A DNA stretch of 64,000 bases from Closterium sp. Naga37s-1 (lineage: Eukaryota; Streptophyta; Zygnematophyceae; Desmidiales; Closteriaceae): the NCBI GenBank assembly GCA_947471745.1, contig CANJKZ010000826.1:496001-560000 (forward strand), given 5' to 3'. The notes under the pieces were generated by a model. The model saw only the letters and a program-made list of their open reading frames with translations. It was not told where the DNA came from and did not search any database. Of the stretch, positions 22,001 through 32,431 are shown one piece after another (within the stretch, counting starts at the first letter, position 1; every line of letters starts with the position of its first letter). The position numbers were made by a program, and so were the translations under genes.

Positions 22001-23084
22001 GGCACCGCGTGAGTGGCATGCGAAGCTGGCTGCCACCTTAGGGTCTCTCGGCTTCTCTGCTTCCCACTCCGACGCCAGCCTCTTCATCCGCTCCTCCCCC
22101 CGCCGATTCTTCATTCTGGTGTATGTGGACGACATGATCCTGCTCTCTGACACCAGGGCCGACATGGAGCAGATGAAGCTGTCCCTGCAGCAGCGTCTCA
22201 AGTGCAAAGACCTTGGCGCCCTCACTCACTACCTGGGCATGGCCATCACGCGCAACCGCCCTGCTCGCACCATCACCCTCTCACAGTCCCACTACATCGG
22301 CCAGGTCTTGGAGAAGTTCGACATGGCGCGGGCCAAGCCTGTCTCCACCCCCCTCCCTTTCGGCCACCAACTTGCACCACCCTCCTCCCCCACCTCCTCC
22401 CCCCACCCCTATGCCGAGCTCGTTGGGTCCCTGATGTACGCGATGATGTGCACCCGCCCCGACCTCGCCTACCCCATCAACGTGCTCGCCCGCTTTGTCG
22501 GCACCGGTCGTCACACTGAGGAGCACTGGAAAGCTGCCAAGCGGGTCCTCCGCTACCTTCGCGGGACCAAGGACCTTGCCCTCACCCTTGGCGGCCCTTC
22601 CCCTCCTCTTCTCTCGGGCTTCAGTGACTCCTCTTGGGCTGACACGCAGCCGGACCGCCGCTCCTCCCAGGGCTACGGCTTCACCCTTGGCAGCGGCCTC
22701 ATCAGCTGGCGCTCCACCCGCTCCTCCGCCATCTCTCTCTCCACCTGCGAGGCCAAGCTCTACGCTGGCACCATGGCCGCCCAGGAGTCCCGCTGGCTTT
22801 GTTTCCTTCTTGCAGAGCTTGGCGCCCCCCAGACGTGCCCCACCCTCTGGTGCGACAATGCCAGCACCATCCATCTCACTCAGGACCCCGTCTATCACAC
22901 CCGCTCCAAACACATTGAGCTCCGCTACTTTTTCATTCGCGAGCTCGTCCAGAAGGGCCTTATTGCCGTTCGCAAGATTGCGACCGAGGCCAACTTGGCC
23001 GACATCTTCACTAAGGCCCTCCTTCGCCCTGCGCACTCTGCTTTCCTCCGCCTCATTGGCCTCGCTCGCCCGGGCGCCCCTTGA
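19041..23084 (+). mobile_element. Pol polyprotein region of copia element 1
   Basis: 1347 codons without a stop. Parts in order: protease (FVLDSGATETAL, about residue 90), GAG-preintegrase HHRLGHPNF (about 270), integrase (HMDLWGPYP, LHSDGGGEF, about 345-480), a long Pro- and Gln-rich linker (about 590-770), RT (SNAFLQGDLHERIF, ILVYVDDMILLS) and RNase H (DSSWADTQPDRRSSQGY, KHIELRYFFIRELV). The CAG-repeat linker between integrase and RT is unusually long for the family. Confidence 0.93.
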
Positions 23085-23127
23085 TTCAGGGGTTGTTCTC
23101 TTCCTGTGTTAGCATGCTAAGGGGTTG

Positions 23128-23454
23128 TGTTAAAATATATGTTGTGTAGCATGCCAACACATGTGACTGTACACCAATTGTGGTGTACAGTTGGGTTGGG
23201 ACTACACCCAACTTTGGGTGTAGTCTTGCACTTTGGGGTGCCAATCCACCCAATTGTGGTGGAGCCCCCAAATGCAACCCATCCCACAAGTGAGGTCATC
23301 TCAAGCCAAGTGGGCCTAGGGTTGCCTCACTTCTACAAGTGAGGTCAACCCAACCTATGGTCACCTTCACCTTTCTCTTCCAAGCCTCTCTTCCAACTAT
23401 GTATGCTAGGTTTCTCCTCTAATGAAGTTACTTGTTCAATTTGCTACTTTCACA
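23128..23454 (+). repeat. 3' LTR of copia element 1
   Basis: 327 bp, matching 16476-16824 apart from an indel of about 22 bp. It is preceded by a short purine tract (AAGGGG) and followed by the GAAAG target duplication. Confidence 0.92.
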
Positions 23455-24478
23455 GAAAGGGGGGGGGGGGGGGGGGAAGGAGGGGGGAGGGGGGGAGAGG
23501 GAAGGGGGAGGAAGAAACCGGTTTAATTCGGGCAGGCCACCCCTCTCCTCTACTAGCCCCTCTCCTCCACGCGCCCCTCTCCTCTCGTTTCCCCTTCTTC
23601 CCCCTCACACCGCAGATAAGGCACTCTCTTCTCTTCAACTGTGGCTTCAAGCAGATCACCCTCGTCCTTCCTCCCAAACCATCTAGCGCAACCAACTCTC
23701 CCCTTGCCTCTCTTCTCGTTTCCCCTTCTCTCCTCCACCACCCACTCGCTGCAAGCAAGGCGCTCTCTTCGACTGTGACTTCAACCAGCACCTCTCTCCT
23801 TCCCCTTCCCTCTCCCCTCTGCTCCCCCGGTACCCTTTACAGGCAAGGCACTCTCTTCGACTGTGACTTCAACCAGCAGCTCGCCCTCGGCCTTCCCGCC
23901 AAACCATCCACTGCCCAGGACTCTCCTATCACCTCTCCTCCTCCTCCCCCTCCTCGCTCTGTCTTTGACATCCAATCACTGGACGAGCTTGTTGATCGCC
24001 CCATAGCCACAGCAGCGCACTGCTACGGGTGAGTTACTGAGTATTGCTTTTACCGTTTTTTTTTTGTGTGTGTGCTGTGTATCTGTAGTGAGCAGATATA
24101 CGTGTGTTGTGAATCAAAGGAACTTGTTGACCAACCGACTCATAACCACTGAAACACAATACTTCTACAAGCAAGCTGCTGGTTTTCTGTATCTTTGGAG
24201 TCTACTGTAAAGGTCACTGTTAATCGACTCCATGAATCATTGACTGCTTTTATGCGTGCATCTCTGGAGACAGCATCCCTTGTATGATTGTTTCGTATTT
24301 GTATGGTTTTTTCCCTTTGCACTTCTTTTTGCTTTATTCCTTCATGCCTCTTTGCAGATGTACAGCTGGCAGCGGTTCCAGCTGTACTGGCGCAGTTGTA
24401 TAGCAGCAAATGGAATAGTGTATCCTACAATGGTTAAACTTCAGTATGTTTCTATCTAGTCGTGTCGTGTGTCAAGAT

Positions 24479-24777
24479 CAGGGCTCATTTTTGGTTTTGA
24501 CCAACCCTTACGATCAGTCTAGCACCTGTTCAAAAACTTGATTTTCAGGGTTACCCGTTGTGGAAAACCTGATGCGTCAGGGTTTTTGCATGTATTAAAA
24601 AGTCTACCCTGAGGCATCAGTGTACCAACTCACAACGGGCAGATGCCTCTAATGAAACCGTATTTCTGGCCAATGGTGGCCCACCTCGTTCCTGCACACG
24701 TAAAGTCCTGCCGAAATCTACATTTTCGACAGTTGGCAAAGGGAGAATCCAGGTTTCGGGGTCGGGTGGTTAGGGGA

Positions 24778-24827
<50 letters not shown>

Positions 24828-25024
24828 CGCTGGTACGCGCTTCAGGGTAAACCTCGATAAGCGGAACGGCAACCCTGAGGCGACAGTGTTCCTTTATCGT
24901 AAAACCTGGCACATCAGGGTAAATCAGGTCTCGAAAAATTTACCCAACAGCATCAGTGTTACTACCAAAAATCACCCTTCTAGTCAGGGCATCAGGGTGA
25001 TTTACACTGATAACGTGGGCCCTG
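24479..25024. mobile_element. Small non-autonomous hAT-like DNA element (MITE)
   Basis: 546 bp bounded by an 8-bp target duplication GTCAAGAT (24471-24478 and 25025-25032), the length typical of hAT insertions. The ends are short imperfect inverted repeats (CAGGGCTCA / GTGGGCCCTG). The sister A1-S1 interval (5127-5140) lacks it. It has no transposase. Internal CAGGGT and ACCCTGA motifs recur. A 47-base G run (24779-24825) lies in its middle. An autonomous relative is not proven; the hAT fragment at 50.6-52.8 kb is a candidate. Confidence 0.82.
24779..24825. repeat. G47 homopolymer
   Basis: A run of 47 G inside the small hAT-like element. It could form a G-quadruplex, and its length in the assembly is doubtful because homopolymers are often mis-sized. 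Confidence 0.85.
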
Positions 25025-25032
25025 GTCAAGAT

Positions 25033-25810
25033 TTTCTCTCTGAGAATTCTCAGAATGGGGCACTTGGTCTCCTGTTAGGAAAGCATCATCCTAGTGCTTC
25101 TTACTCTCAATGGGTGGAAGCCAATAGTTGTGATTAGCGAATCCGTTTGTAAGGAGTGTTGACTGCATCATGTTTTTCTCCCAGTCACCATCTGCTGTGA
25201 TATCACTAGGAATACAACTTTTATTCGCAAACTTCAGTGACTTCTTCGCCAGCCATTCCCGCCGTAACAGAGCAGCATTGAGGGACAGTCTGCTGGACCG
25301 CATAGCCCTGAACTTCTGAACAACTTGGGAAGAAACGCGCGAAAAGAGTTTGCGAAAAGTAAGGGCATAGCATGACTCGGAAGAAACTCGCGAAATGATT
25401 GCGTGGCGTCGCACGACGAAATCTGTGACTCGGCGCGACTCAAATTCCGTGCATTGCTGTCCTGACAACTCACCCACATTCCTCGCACAGCTTTGGCTGA
25501 CGACTGGATCTTACCTCCCCCCGCGCCCTTCCCACACATCGCCTTCCATATTTACTTCGCTCCACTTATGTTGTGTCTCATCAATCCCAGCTTGTTTACT
25601 CTCACAGCTATCCAGGCAGCCTTTTCCGTAAAGCATGAATTCGTCAGCTATATTTACCAATTTCTGCAACTCTTCGCCTTTAGTTTCGAAATCTCAACGT
25701 CTGTTGTTTTAGCGAGTAAGCAGAACTTCTGCTACGTTATTTTTTATGCTTAGTCGCATTCGATAGGTACTACTAGTACCGACGACTCGTCGGACGCATC
25801 ACCAGCGCCG
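25033..25810 (+). promoter_or_regulatory. Upstream region of S2
   Basis: Nearly identical to the S1 upstream region (5140-5929): CCGTAACAGAGCAGCAT near 25260, CGCGAAA motifs near 25340 and 25390, a TATTTA box at 25548-25555 (263 bp before the ATG) and CACCAGCGCCG directly before the ATG. No other gene seen. Confidence 0.5.
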
Positions 25811-26569
25811 ATGGCGGACGGAAAAACTCCTAGAGCGCTTCTCCGAACACTCCTCGCGACTCTCCTTCTCTCCTGCCTTCTGCTCCCACTCTCTCCGGTG
25901 CGCGCGTTCGACTTGGACTGCGCAAACGAGGCCAGCGAGTCCGTTGCCGTGCTGAGCTTCTGTAACGGCAACGGGTGGCGTCGCACGTGTCTCTACGGCG
26001 GCGGTTATGCCACGGACGGTTCCGGAGAGTGCACGCTCGTTCAATCCGGTGCCCTTTACTGCGAGGACTGCCAAGGGAATGTGCACAAACTCGAGCGTTG
26101 CTGCGATATCGTAGACCTCCGAGTTTCCGATTCCGGTTACGAGTTAAGCGCCGGCCAACAGGCCAACACGTATGACATTGAATGGGGAATCGGTCTGCTA
26201 CAGTGCCCAGGGAATACGGGCTGTGCTACATCTGGTTACCCGCAGTGTAACGGGGGTGGGTTCGACGGTATTAATTCGTGGTTCGGGTTAGATAAATATT
26301 CCTATGTGCAAGGTTATGAATTTTGCCCCGAATTCAGGGGAACGATACTGCGCGGGCTCGAGCCCCGCGGGGACAGCAGCGGCGGAGTGAAGCTGCGCGA
26401 ACTAGAGCGTCCGTGGGAGGAATCCGCCGCTGAGGCAGACGAGATCCGCGCAGAACCGCCGCGCCCGATTGCTCCCCTCGGCGACGGCGCACTGGCGGGC
26501 GGAAAGACCAAGATGAGCCGCCGCCTATGGGGAAGCGGGCGCCCCTGGCCCCCCCCCGAAGATGTATAG
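25811..26569 (+). CDS. Secreted Cys-rich protein S2, repeat tail lost by a C-tract frameshift
   Basis: 252 residues: a signal peptide (about residues 1-30, with LLATLLLSCLLLPLSPVRA), a 12-cysteine domain (about 31-180) and a charged linker (LRELERPWEESAAEADE). Then the first tail repeat, RRLWGSGRPWPPP, runs into EDV and a stop. S1 has 8 C in the tract after CCCTGG and S2 has 9, so the frame slips and the last repeats and the WYP end are lost. The other frame downstream still spells the lost repeats. Otherwise S2 is almost identical to S1, so the loss is recent. A sequencing error in the C tract cannot be excluded. Confidence 0.8.
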   Translation: MADGKTPRALLRTLLATLLLSCLLLPLSPVRAFDLDCANEASESVAVLSFCNGNGWRRTCLYGGGYATDGSGECTLVQSGALYCEDCQGNVHKLERCCDIVDLRVSDSGYELSAGQQANTYDIEWGIGLLQCPGNTGCATSGYPQCNGGGFDGINSWFGLDKYSYVQGYEFCPEFRGTILRGLEPRGDSSGGVKLRELERPWEESAAEADEIRAEPPRPIAPLGDGALAGGKTKMSRRLWGSGRPWPPPEDV

Positions 26570-26645
26570 CCGTTGCCTGTGGGGAAGTGGGCGCCCCTGG
26601 TCTCCCCCAAAAATGTACAGCCGCCGCCTGTATGGAAGCGGGAGG

Positions 26646-27747
26646 TAGTGGTGCCCGTAGTGGTGCCCGTAGTGGTGCCCGTAGTGGTGGTGCCCGTAGT
26701 GGTGGGTGCCCGTAGTGGGTGGTGCCCGTAGTGGGTGGTGCCCGTAGTGGGTGGTGCCCGTAGTGGGTGGTGCCCGTAGTGCGTGGTGCCCGTAGTGTGG
26801 TGCCCGTAGTGGGTGGTGCCCGTAGTGGGTGGTGCCCGTAGTGGGTGGTGCCCGTAGTGGGTGGTGCCCGTAGTGGGTGGTGCCCGTAGTGGGTGGTGCC
26901 CGTAGTGGGTGGTGCCCGTAGTGGGTGGTGCCCGTAGTGGGTGGTGCCCGTAGTGGGTGGTGCCCGTAGTGGGTGGTGCCCGTAGTGGGTGGTGCCCGTA
27001 GTGGGTGGTGCCCGTAGTGGGTGGTGCCCGTAGTGGGTGGTGCCCGTAGTGGGTGGTGCCCGTAGTGGGTGGTGCCCGTAGTGGGTGGTGCCCGTAGTGG
27101 GTGGTGCCCGTAGTGGGTGGTGCCCGTAGTGGGTGGTGCCCGTAGTGGGTGGTGCCCGTAGTGGGTGGTGCCCGTAGTGGGTGGTGCCCGTAGTGGGTGG
27201 TGCCCGTAGTGGGTGGTGCCCGTAGTGGGTGGTGCCCGTAGTGGGTGGTGCCCGTAGTGGGTGGTGCCCGTAGTGGGTGGTGCCCGTAGTGGGTGGTGCC
27301 CGTAGTGGGTGGTGCCCGTAGTGGGTGGTGCCCGTAGTGGGTGGTGCCCGTAGTGGGTGGTGCCCGTAGTGGGTGGTGCCCGTAGTGGGTGGTGCCCGTA
27401 GTGGGTGGTGCCCGTAGTGGGTGGTGCCCGTAGTGGGTGGTGCCCGTAGTGGGTGGTGCCCGTAGTGGGTGGTGCCCGTAGTGGGTGGTGCCCGTAGTGG
27501 GTGGTGCCCGTAGTGGGTGGTGCCCGTAGTGGGTGGTGCCCGTAGTGGGTGGTGCCCGTAGTGGGTGGTGCCCGTAGTGGGTGGTGCCCGTAGTGGGTGG
27601 TGCCCGTAGTGGGTGGTGCCCGTAGTGGGTGGTGCCCGTAGTGGGTGGTGCCCGTAGTGGGTGGTGCCCGTAGTGGGTGGTGCCCGTAGTGGTGCCCGTA
27701 GTGGTGCCCGTAGTGGTGCCCGTAGTGGTACCCGTAGTGGTACCCGT
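26646..27747. repeat. 12/16-bp minisatellite grown from the S2 stop-codon region
   Basis: About 60 units of GTGGGTGGTGCCCGTA (16 bp), flanked by a few 12-bp units GTGGTGCCCGTA. S1 has just two units (GTGGTACCCGTA) at the same place, where the first encodes the last residues W-Y-P and the TAG stop. The array therefore arose by amplification of the end of the coding sequence. The units are almost perfectly uniform, a sign of recent expansion. Confidence 0.92.
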
Positions 27748-28260
27748 GGCCGCCCTGTCCGTGGATGGGAAGGAGGTTAGATTGATGGAGGTTGTTTAGT
27801 TCTGAGGCACATGCTTAGTTGAGCATTTCATTATTTTTTAGGTGCCTAAGAAGTCTGTTAAGGTTTTTTGAGGTGCCTAAGAAGTCTGTTGAAGTTTTTT
27901 TTTGCACCTCAGAAGTCTGCTTATGGTTTTTGAGGCACCTCAGAAGTCGGTTTATGGTTTTTGAGGCACCTCAGAAGTCCGTTTTTGGTTTTTGAGGCAC
28001 CTCAGAAGTCGGTTTATGGTTTTTGAGGCACCTCAGAAGTCCGTTTTTGGTTTTTGAGGCACCTCAGAAGTCTGTTTCGGTTTCCTGGTGATCTCAGCTC
28101 AACGGAGTGTAGGGGAGAGTGGGGGTGTGAGGGATACATGCAGTACCTGAATGCAAATTATACATGACTTTCTATTATTGTTGAAAAAAGTGGAAAGGGG
28201 TGAGCAGCGGGTAACAGGGGTTAACGGAAATGAAGAGTTGTGTGTTGGTTCGTGGGCAGG
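27748..28260. other. S2 downstream region; 30-bp repeats, no gene
   Basis: Almost identical to 14020-14464. It holds about seven units of the GAGGCACCTCAGAAGTC repeat (27840-28080), two more than after S1. Nothing coding seen. Confidence 0.7.
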
Positions 28261-31200
28261 GCATATCGTTCAGCACCCTCTTGACCATCACCAAACATGC
28301 CTGTCAAGAGGTGAGTGGTGGTGGTGAGTGGTGAACAGGGGGAAACTGTGGTGAAGGGGGGTCAAGAGGGTTCTGTTGGGTTGTGAGCAGGGCATATCGT
28401 CCAGCACCCTCTGGACCATCACCAAACATGCCTGTCAAGAGGTGATTGGCCGGTAGTGAGTGGTGCGCAAGGGTGAACAGGGCTGGGTTGGGTGGTACTT
28501 GGTGCATATTGTTTCAACAGCCTCCTCACTATCACAAAAGCTTTCACTAAAGTTCTCTTCGTTTCACTATCATCAGAGGTTTCACCAATAGCCTCTCTCT
28601 TTGTTGAGAAAACGAAAAACTAAAGCCTGTCGGGCTGTTCACCATCACCAACACGCCCGGTGAGTGATGAGCGGTGGTGAGTGGTTGACAGAGGTGAACA
28701 GAGGTGAGTAGAGCATGTTTCTCAGCAGCCTGTTCACTATCACTAACATGCCTGTCAAAAGTGGGTTATTGTGAGAGGCATGATGGGTGGCGGGTGGTGA
28801 GTGGTGAACGGTGAGCGGTGAGCAGAGAATATCGCAGCCTGTTCACCATCACGAACATAACTGTCAAGAGGCGAGTTGTGAGTTGAAAGTGGTGAACTGA
28901 GGTGAGTAGAGGTGAGGAGAGATGAACAGGAGTGAGCAGGGGTCAGCAGAGGTGCGCACGCAGTGGTGTGCAGAGGTGTGCAGAGGTGTCCAGTGAGCTG
29001 AGGCGAACAGAGCCTGTTGCTCAAAAGAGGGGGTCACTGAACCTCAAACCGTCACCAACGTTCCTGACAAGTGGGGTTGAAGGAAACTGAACGGTGATTG
29101 TATGGAGAGAGCAAGGGAATACGTCGTTGGAGAGATTGGGTTGACCAGATTTGGAATTCCCTCCAACACTACTGGTTGGCCAGATGGATGGAAGTCCTAT
29201 GTGTCTGTTTGGTCACCCAATAAGTTGGAGGCATGACCACCAATAATCAGAATGTCCATTAACGGTTGGGTGGACCTTCAACAAGAAGGACTGGGGGGTC
29301 TTAGCGGAAGTGTACACTCGATATTTGGGTGGTATGCTTACATAGTTAGCCTATATCAATGCTAACGTGGGTTTCATGTTGGGAAGGCACTGCTGCTGGT
29401 TCCGTTTCATGCCAAGGCTATGCTTGCTTGTTTCAAGCATGTTTTGCGTATGCGTCTGTCCATGCGTGTTTGTCGCTGATGCATCCGTTCACAGATTCGC
29501 ATCGTTTCTGCATAGGCAGGGCCAAGTCGAGGACTACATGCAGCCGCTGGTGAACCTTGTATTGAGCTGCTTATATGGAGTACAACTGTGTTCGCATCGC
29601 TTCTGCATAGGCAGAGCCGACTCGAGGAATGCATGCAGCTGCTGGTAAGCCTTTTAAATGATATGCTTGTATGGAATACATGTATTGGTTCTATGATGGC
29701 GGCATCCTGGCATGCAGTATGCATAGCAGTCACATGCATGCATACATTCACATACACACGCGCGCGCGCGCGCATGCACGAACACATGCATGCATACATA
29801 CACACATCTATCCCACTCCCTCTGTTACCTCCTCCATTACCCTGCCTGCCTCTCCGTTCAACCACGCAGATTTCTGCGTTCAACCCAACATCAGTGAGCA
29901 ATGATTATTGTTCCTCAAGTGTGCCCCTCTGCTGCCTCCCTCTCACTCCCTCTGCTGCCTCTCTCCCCTCACTCCCCTCTGTGTGGGAGAGGGGGAGAAG
30001 GGGGGTTACTGCGTCCATGTGACTGGTGATGTGCACAAACCTGATCAACATTGACTGGTGCGTGGGGGAGCAGGGGGGCGAGGGGGAGGGGAAAAAGGGG
30101 GGTTTGGTAATGCATGTGTGGGGTAGCATGTGTTTCGCAAAATCGGTGGTCAACAACCCAGCAGCAATGAGCAACATGATGTGCAGAAACTTGATCAACA
30201 TTGACTGGGTGTGGGAGGGAAGGGCGGCAGGGGAAAGGGGGGGGGGTGGGGGGGGGGGGGGAGGAGGGGGGTTGATGCACGCATGAGTGTGACTAGTATG
30301 TGCCTTCAAGCCAGCAGCAGTGGGCAACGTGATGTGTGTGGGAGAGGAGTGAAGGAGGGGGGAGGGGGGGAGAGGGAAGGGGGAGGAAGAAACCGGTTTA
30401 ATTCGGGCAGGCCACCCCTCTCCTCTACTCGCCCCTCTCCTCCACGCGCCCCTCTCCTCTCGTTTCCCCTTCTTCCCCCTCACACCGCAGATAAGGCACT
30501 CTCTTCTCTTCAACTGTGGCTTCAAGCAGATCACCCTCGTCCTTCGTCCCAAACCATCTAGCGCAACCAACTCTCCCCTTGCCTCTTTGTTTCCCCTTCT
30601 CTCCTCCACCACCCACTCGCTGCAGGCAAGGCACTCTCTTCGACTGTGTCCTCAACCAGCAACTCAACCTCAGACTTCCTCCCAAACCATCCACTGCAAC
30701 AAACTCTCGCCTCTCCCTTCTCCTCTAGCCTCTCCCTTCTCCTCTCGCCTCTCCCTTCTCCTCTCGCCTCTCCCTTCTCCTCTCGCCTCTCCCTTCCCCT
30801 CTTGCTTTTCCCTTCTTCCCCGCTCGCTGCAGGCAGGGCACTCTCTTCGACTGTGATTTCAACCAGCAGCTCGCCCTCGGCCTTCCACTCAAACCATGCA
30901 ACTGGCCATCCCCTCTCCTCGCCCCCTCTCTCTTCTTTCCCCTCCCCCTATTTGGTATTCTTTACAGGCAAGGCGCTCTCTTCGACTGTGACTTCAACCA
31001 GCACCTTGGCTTTCCCTCCAAACCACCCACTGCATATGTCTGCCCGCTCTCCACTTGTTTCCCTCTCTCCTCACCCTCTTACAGGCAAGGCGCTCTCTTC
31101 GACTGTGATTTCAACCAACAGCTCGCCCTCGGCCTCCCCCCCAAACCATCCACTGCCCCCAACTCTCCCCTCACCTCTCCTCCTCCCCCGCCTCGCACTG

Positions 31201-31425
31201 TCTTTGACATCCAATCATTGGAGGAGCTTGTAGATCGCCCCATCGCCACAGCAGCACACTGCTACGGGTGAGTGGAACGTCTAGCCTTCAAGGGTTTGCG
31301 GCATGCCCCTCCCCCGCATCGCTCTGTTTTGACATCCAATCAATGACTTTGTCCTTTGTCCTTTCATGTCTCGTTACAGGTGTGCAGCTGGCAGCGGTTC
31401 CAGCTGTACAGGTGCGGTGGTGTAG
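28261..31425 (+). pseudogene. arsS: ArsS-like C-terminal fragment, copy A3
   Basis: Exon remnants: ISFxxL copies ending at 28310 and 28441 (with the same extra A as A2), FASFLHRQGQ exon 29495-29549 and its second copy ending 29644, NPAA-type exons near 29871, 30060 and 30149-30209. DCDFNQ-type copies start near 30490, 30625, 30833 and 30969. Then comes an open 183-bp exon 31085-31267 (GALFDCDFNQQLALGLP to AAHCYG, one codon shorter than A1) and the last exon 31380-31425 (CAAGSGSSCTGAVV, stop). No radical SAM exons lie upstream. The broken first exon makes a long product unlikely, but the last two exons are well preserved. Confidence 0.75.
30722..30800. repeat. CTCTCCCTTCTCCTCTCGC short tandem repeat
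   Basis: About five units of an 18-19-bp pyrimidine repeat in the A3 spacer between copies of the DCDFNQ exon. A simple expansion of the polypyrimidine tract. Confidence 0.8.
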
Positions 31426-32431
31426 TGGCTGATGGAAAGTGGTTGGAATGAATAATGTTTATTTCTACTCATGTCTCCACGTGTTAGGATTGTTCCATAT
31501 CACTTGCTGCAGGCCTAGGAGCGTTAAACCTAGTAGAGTATCCCTCTAATCATGTACATACAGTAAACATTTTCCATTCAATGCCAAATTTTGATGCATA
31601 CATGTACGGACCACCTCTACTGATGGGACACATGCGTGTACAGTTATGATTTTTATTGTATGGGTGTAAACTCCTCGATTAGCGAATTCGGCTGTAAAGG
31701 GTGTTGACTGCATGTAATTTTCTCCCAATGCGGTCAACGTCAGCTGCGATACCGCCAGCAAGGTGAAATTCTTCGCAGACTTGAGTGATTTATTCGCAAG
31801 CCATTCACGCCGTAACAGAGCAGCATGGAGGGCCAGTCCCGTTGGGCCCTATCCCTGAACAACTTGGTAAGAAATGCGTGAAACAGGCTTGCGAAAGGCA
31901 AGTGAGCCGCAAGACTCGGAAGAAACTCGCGAAATCCGTGCGTGGAGTCGCACGGCGAACTCTGTGACTCAGCGCGATTCGAACTCCGTGCATTGCTGTC
32001 CTGACAACTCGCACATATTCCTCGCCAAGAAAACGCATCAGCAATTCAGCGCCTCCCTGCCCGCCTCCCTCACACGGCTTTTGCTGGCCTCACTGGATCA
32101 TCCCTCCACCGACACCCTCCCCCGCTGTCTCTCCGCAAATTCTTCCCACTCCCTCGCTTCCAACTCACATCGTCCCGCATATTTAGTTGGCTCCAGCTTG
32201 TTCTATCTCATCAATCCCAGCTCGTTTACATTCAAAGCTATCGAGGTAGCCTGTTCTCTCAACGCACGAAATTCGTCAACTAAATTTATCCTTTTTCGCA
32301 ACTCTTCGCCTTTAGTTTCGAAATCTCAACGTCTAACGTTTTAGCGAGTAATTAGAAATAGCCGCTTACGTTAGTTCCTTGTTTTTTATTCCTCGACAGC
32401 TACTAGTACCGACGACGCGTCACCAGCGCCG
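31426..32431 (+). promoter_or_regulatory. A3-S3 intergenic and S3 upstream region
   Basis: No gene is seen before the S3 start. Conserved blocks are present: GTTGACTGCATG near 31700, CGTAACAGAGCAGCATGGAG near 31810, CGCGAAA near 31930, a TATTTA box at 32179-32186 (about 250 bp before the ATG) and GACGCGTCACCAGCGCCG directly before the ATG. Confidence 0.5.

Larger units (their letters stand above)
16476..23454 (+). mobile_element. Ty1/copia LTR retrotransposon, inserted in the A2 intron
   Basis: A 6.98-kb element with LTRs 16476-16824 (349 bp) and 23128-23454 (327 bp; they differ by one short indel), TGTTAA...TTCACA ends and a GAAAG target duplication (16471-16475, 23455-23459). The primer site TGGTATAGAGC at 16825 is initiator-Met-like. 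One long frame carries protease, integrase, RT and RNase H in copia order. The 5' third is extremely rich in Arg, Pro, Ala and Gln codons and shows no clear capsid or zinc knuckle. Copy A3 has the empty site near 30235. Young; pol looks whole. Confidence 0.93.
14461..24403 (+). pseudogene. arsS: ArsS-like C-terminal fragment, copy A2 (chimeric, interrupted by copia)
   Basis: Recognisable exons: ISFxxL-type copies ending at 14514 and 14645, both with one extra A that breaks the frame; FASFLHRQGQ exon 15731-15785; degenerate NPAA-type exons near 16108, 16296 and 16386-16445; a fully open 186-bp exon 23843-24028 (GTLFDCDFNQQLALGLP to AAHCYG); and last exon 24358-24403 (CTAGSGSSCTGAVV, stop). There are no radical SAM exons between S1 and this copy. 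The 5' part matches A3 almost base for base and the 3' part matches A1, so it looks like an unequal-crossover product. A copia element occupies the intron at 16476-23454. Probably a pseudogene, although its last two exons are intact. Confidence 0.75.

Noticed and set aside
24779-24825. G47 run as a functional G-quadruplex regulator of S2
   Set aside because: It lies within a recent transposon insertion, is absent from the other cassettes, and its length may be an assembly artefact.
31965-31995. tRNA-like B box (GATTCGAAC) upstream of S3, also upstream of S5 near 58290 and S6 near 63235
   Set aside because: No A box at proper spacing and no cloverleaf could be drawn. The block is better explained as conserved promoter or 5' UTR sequence.
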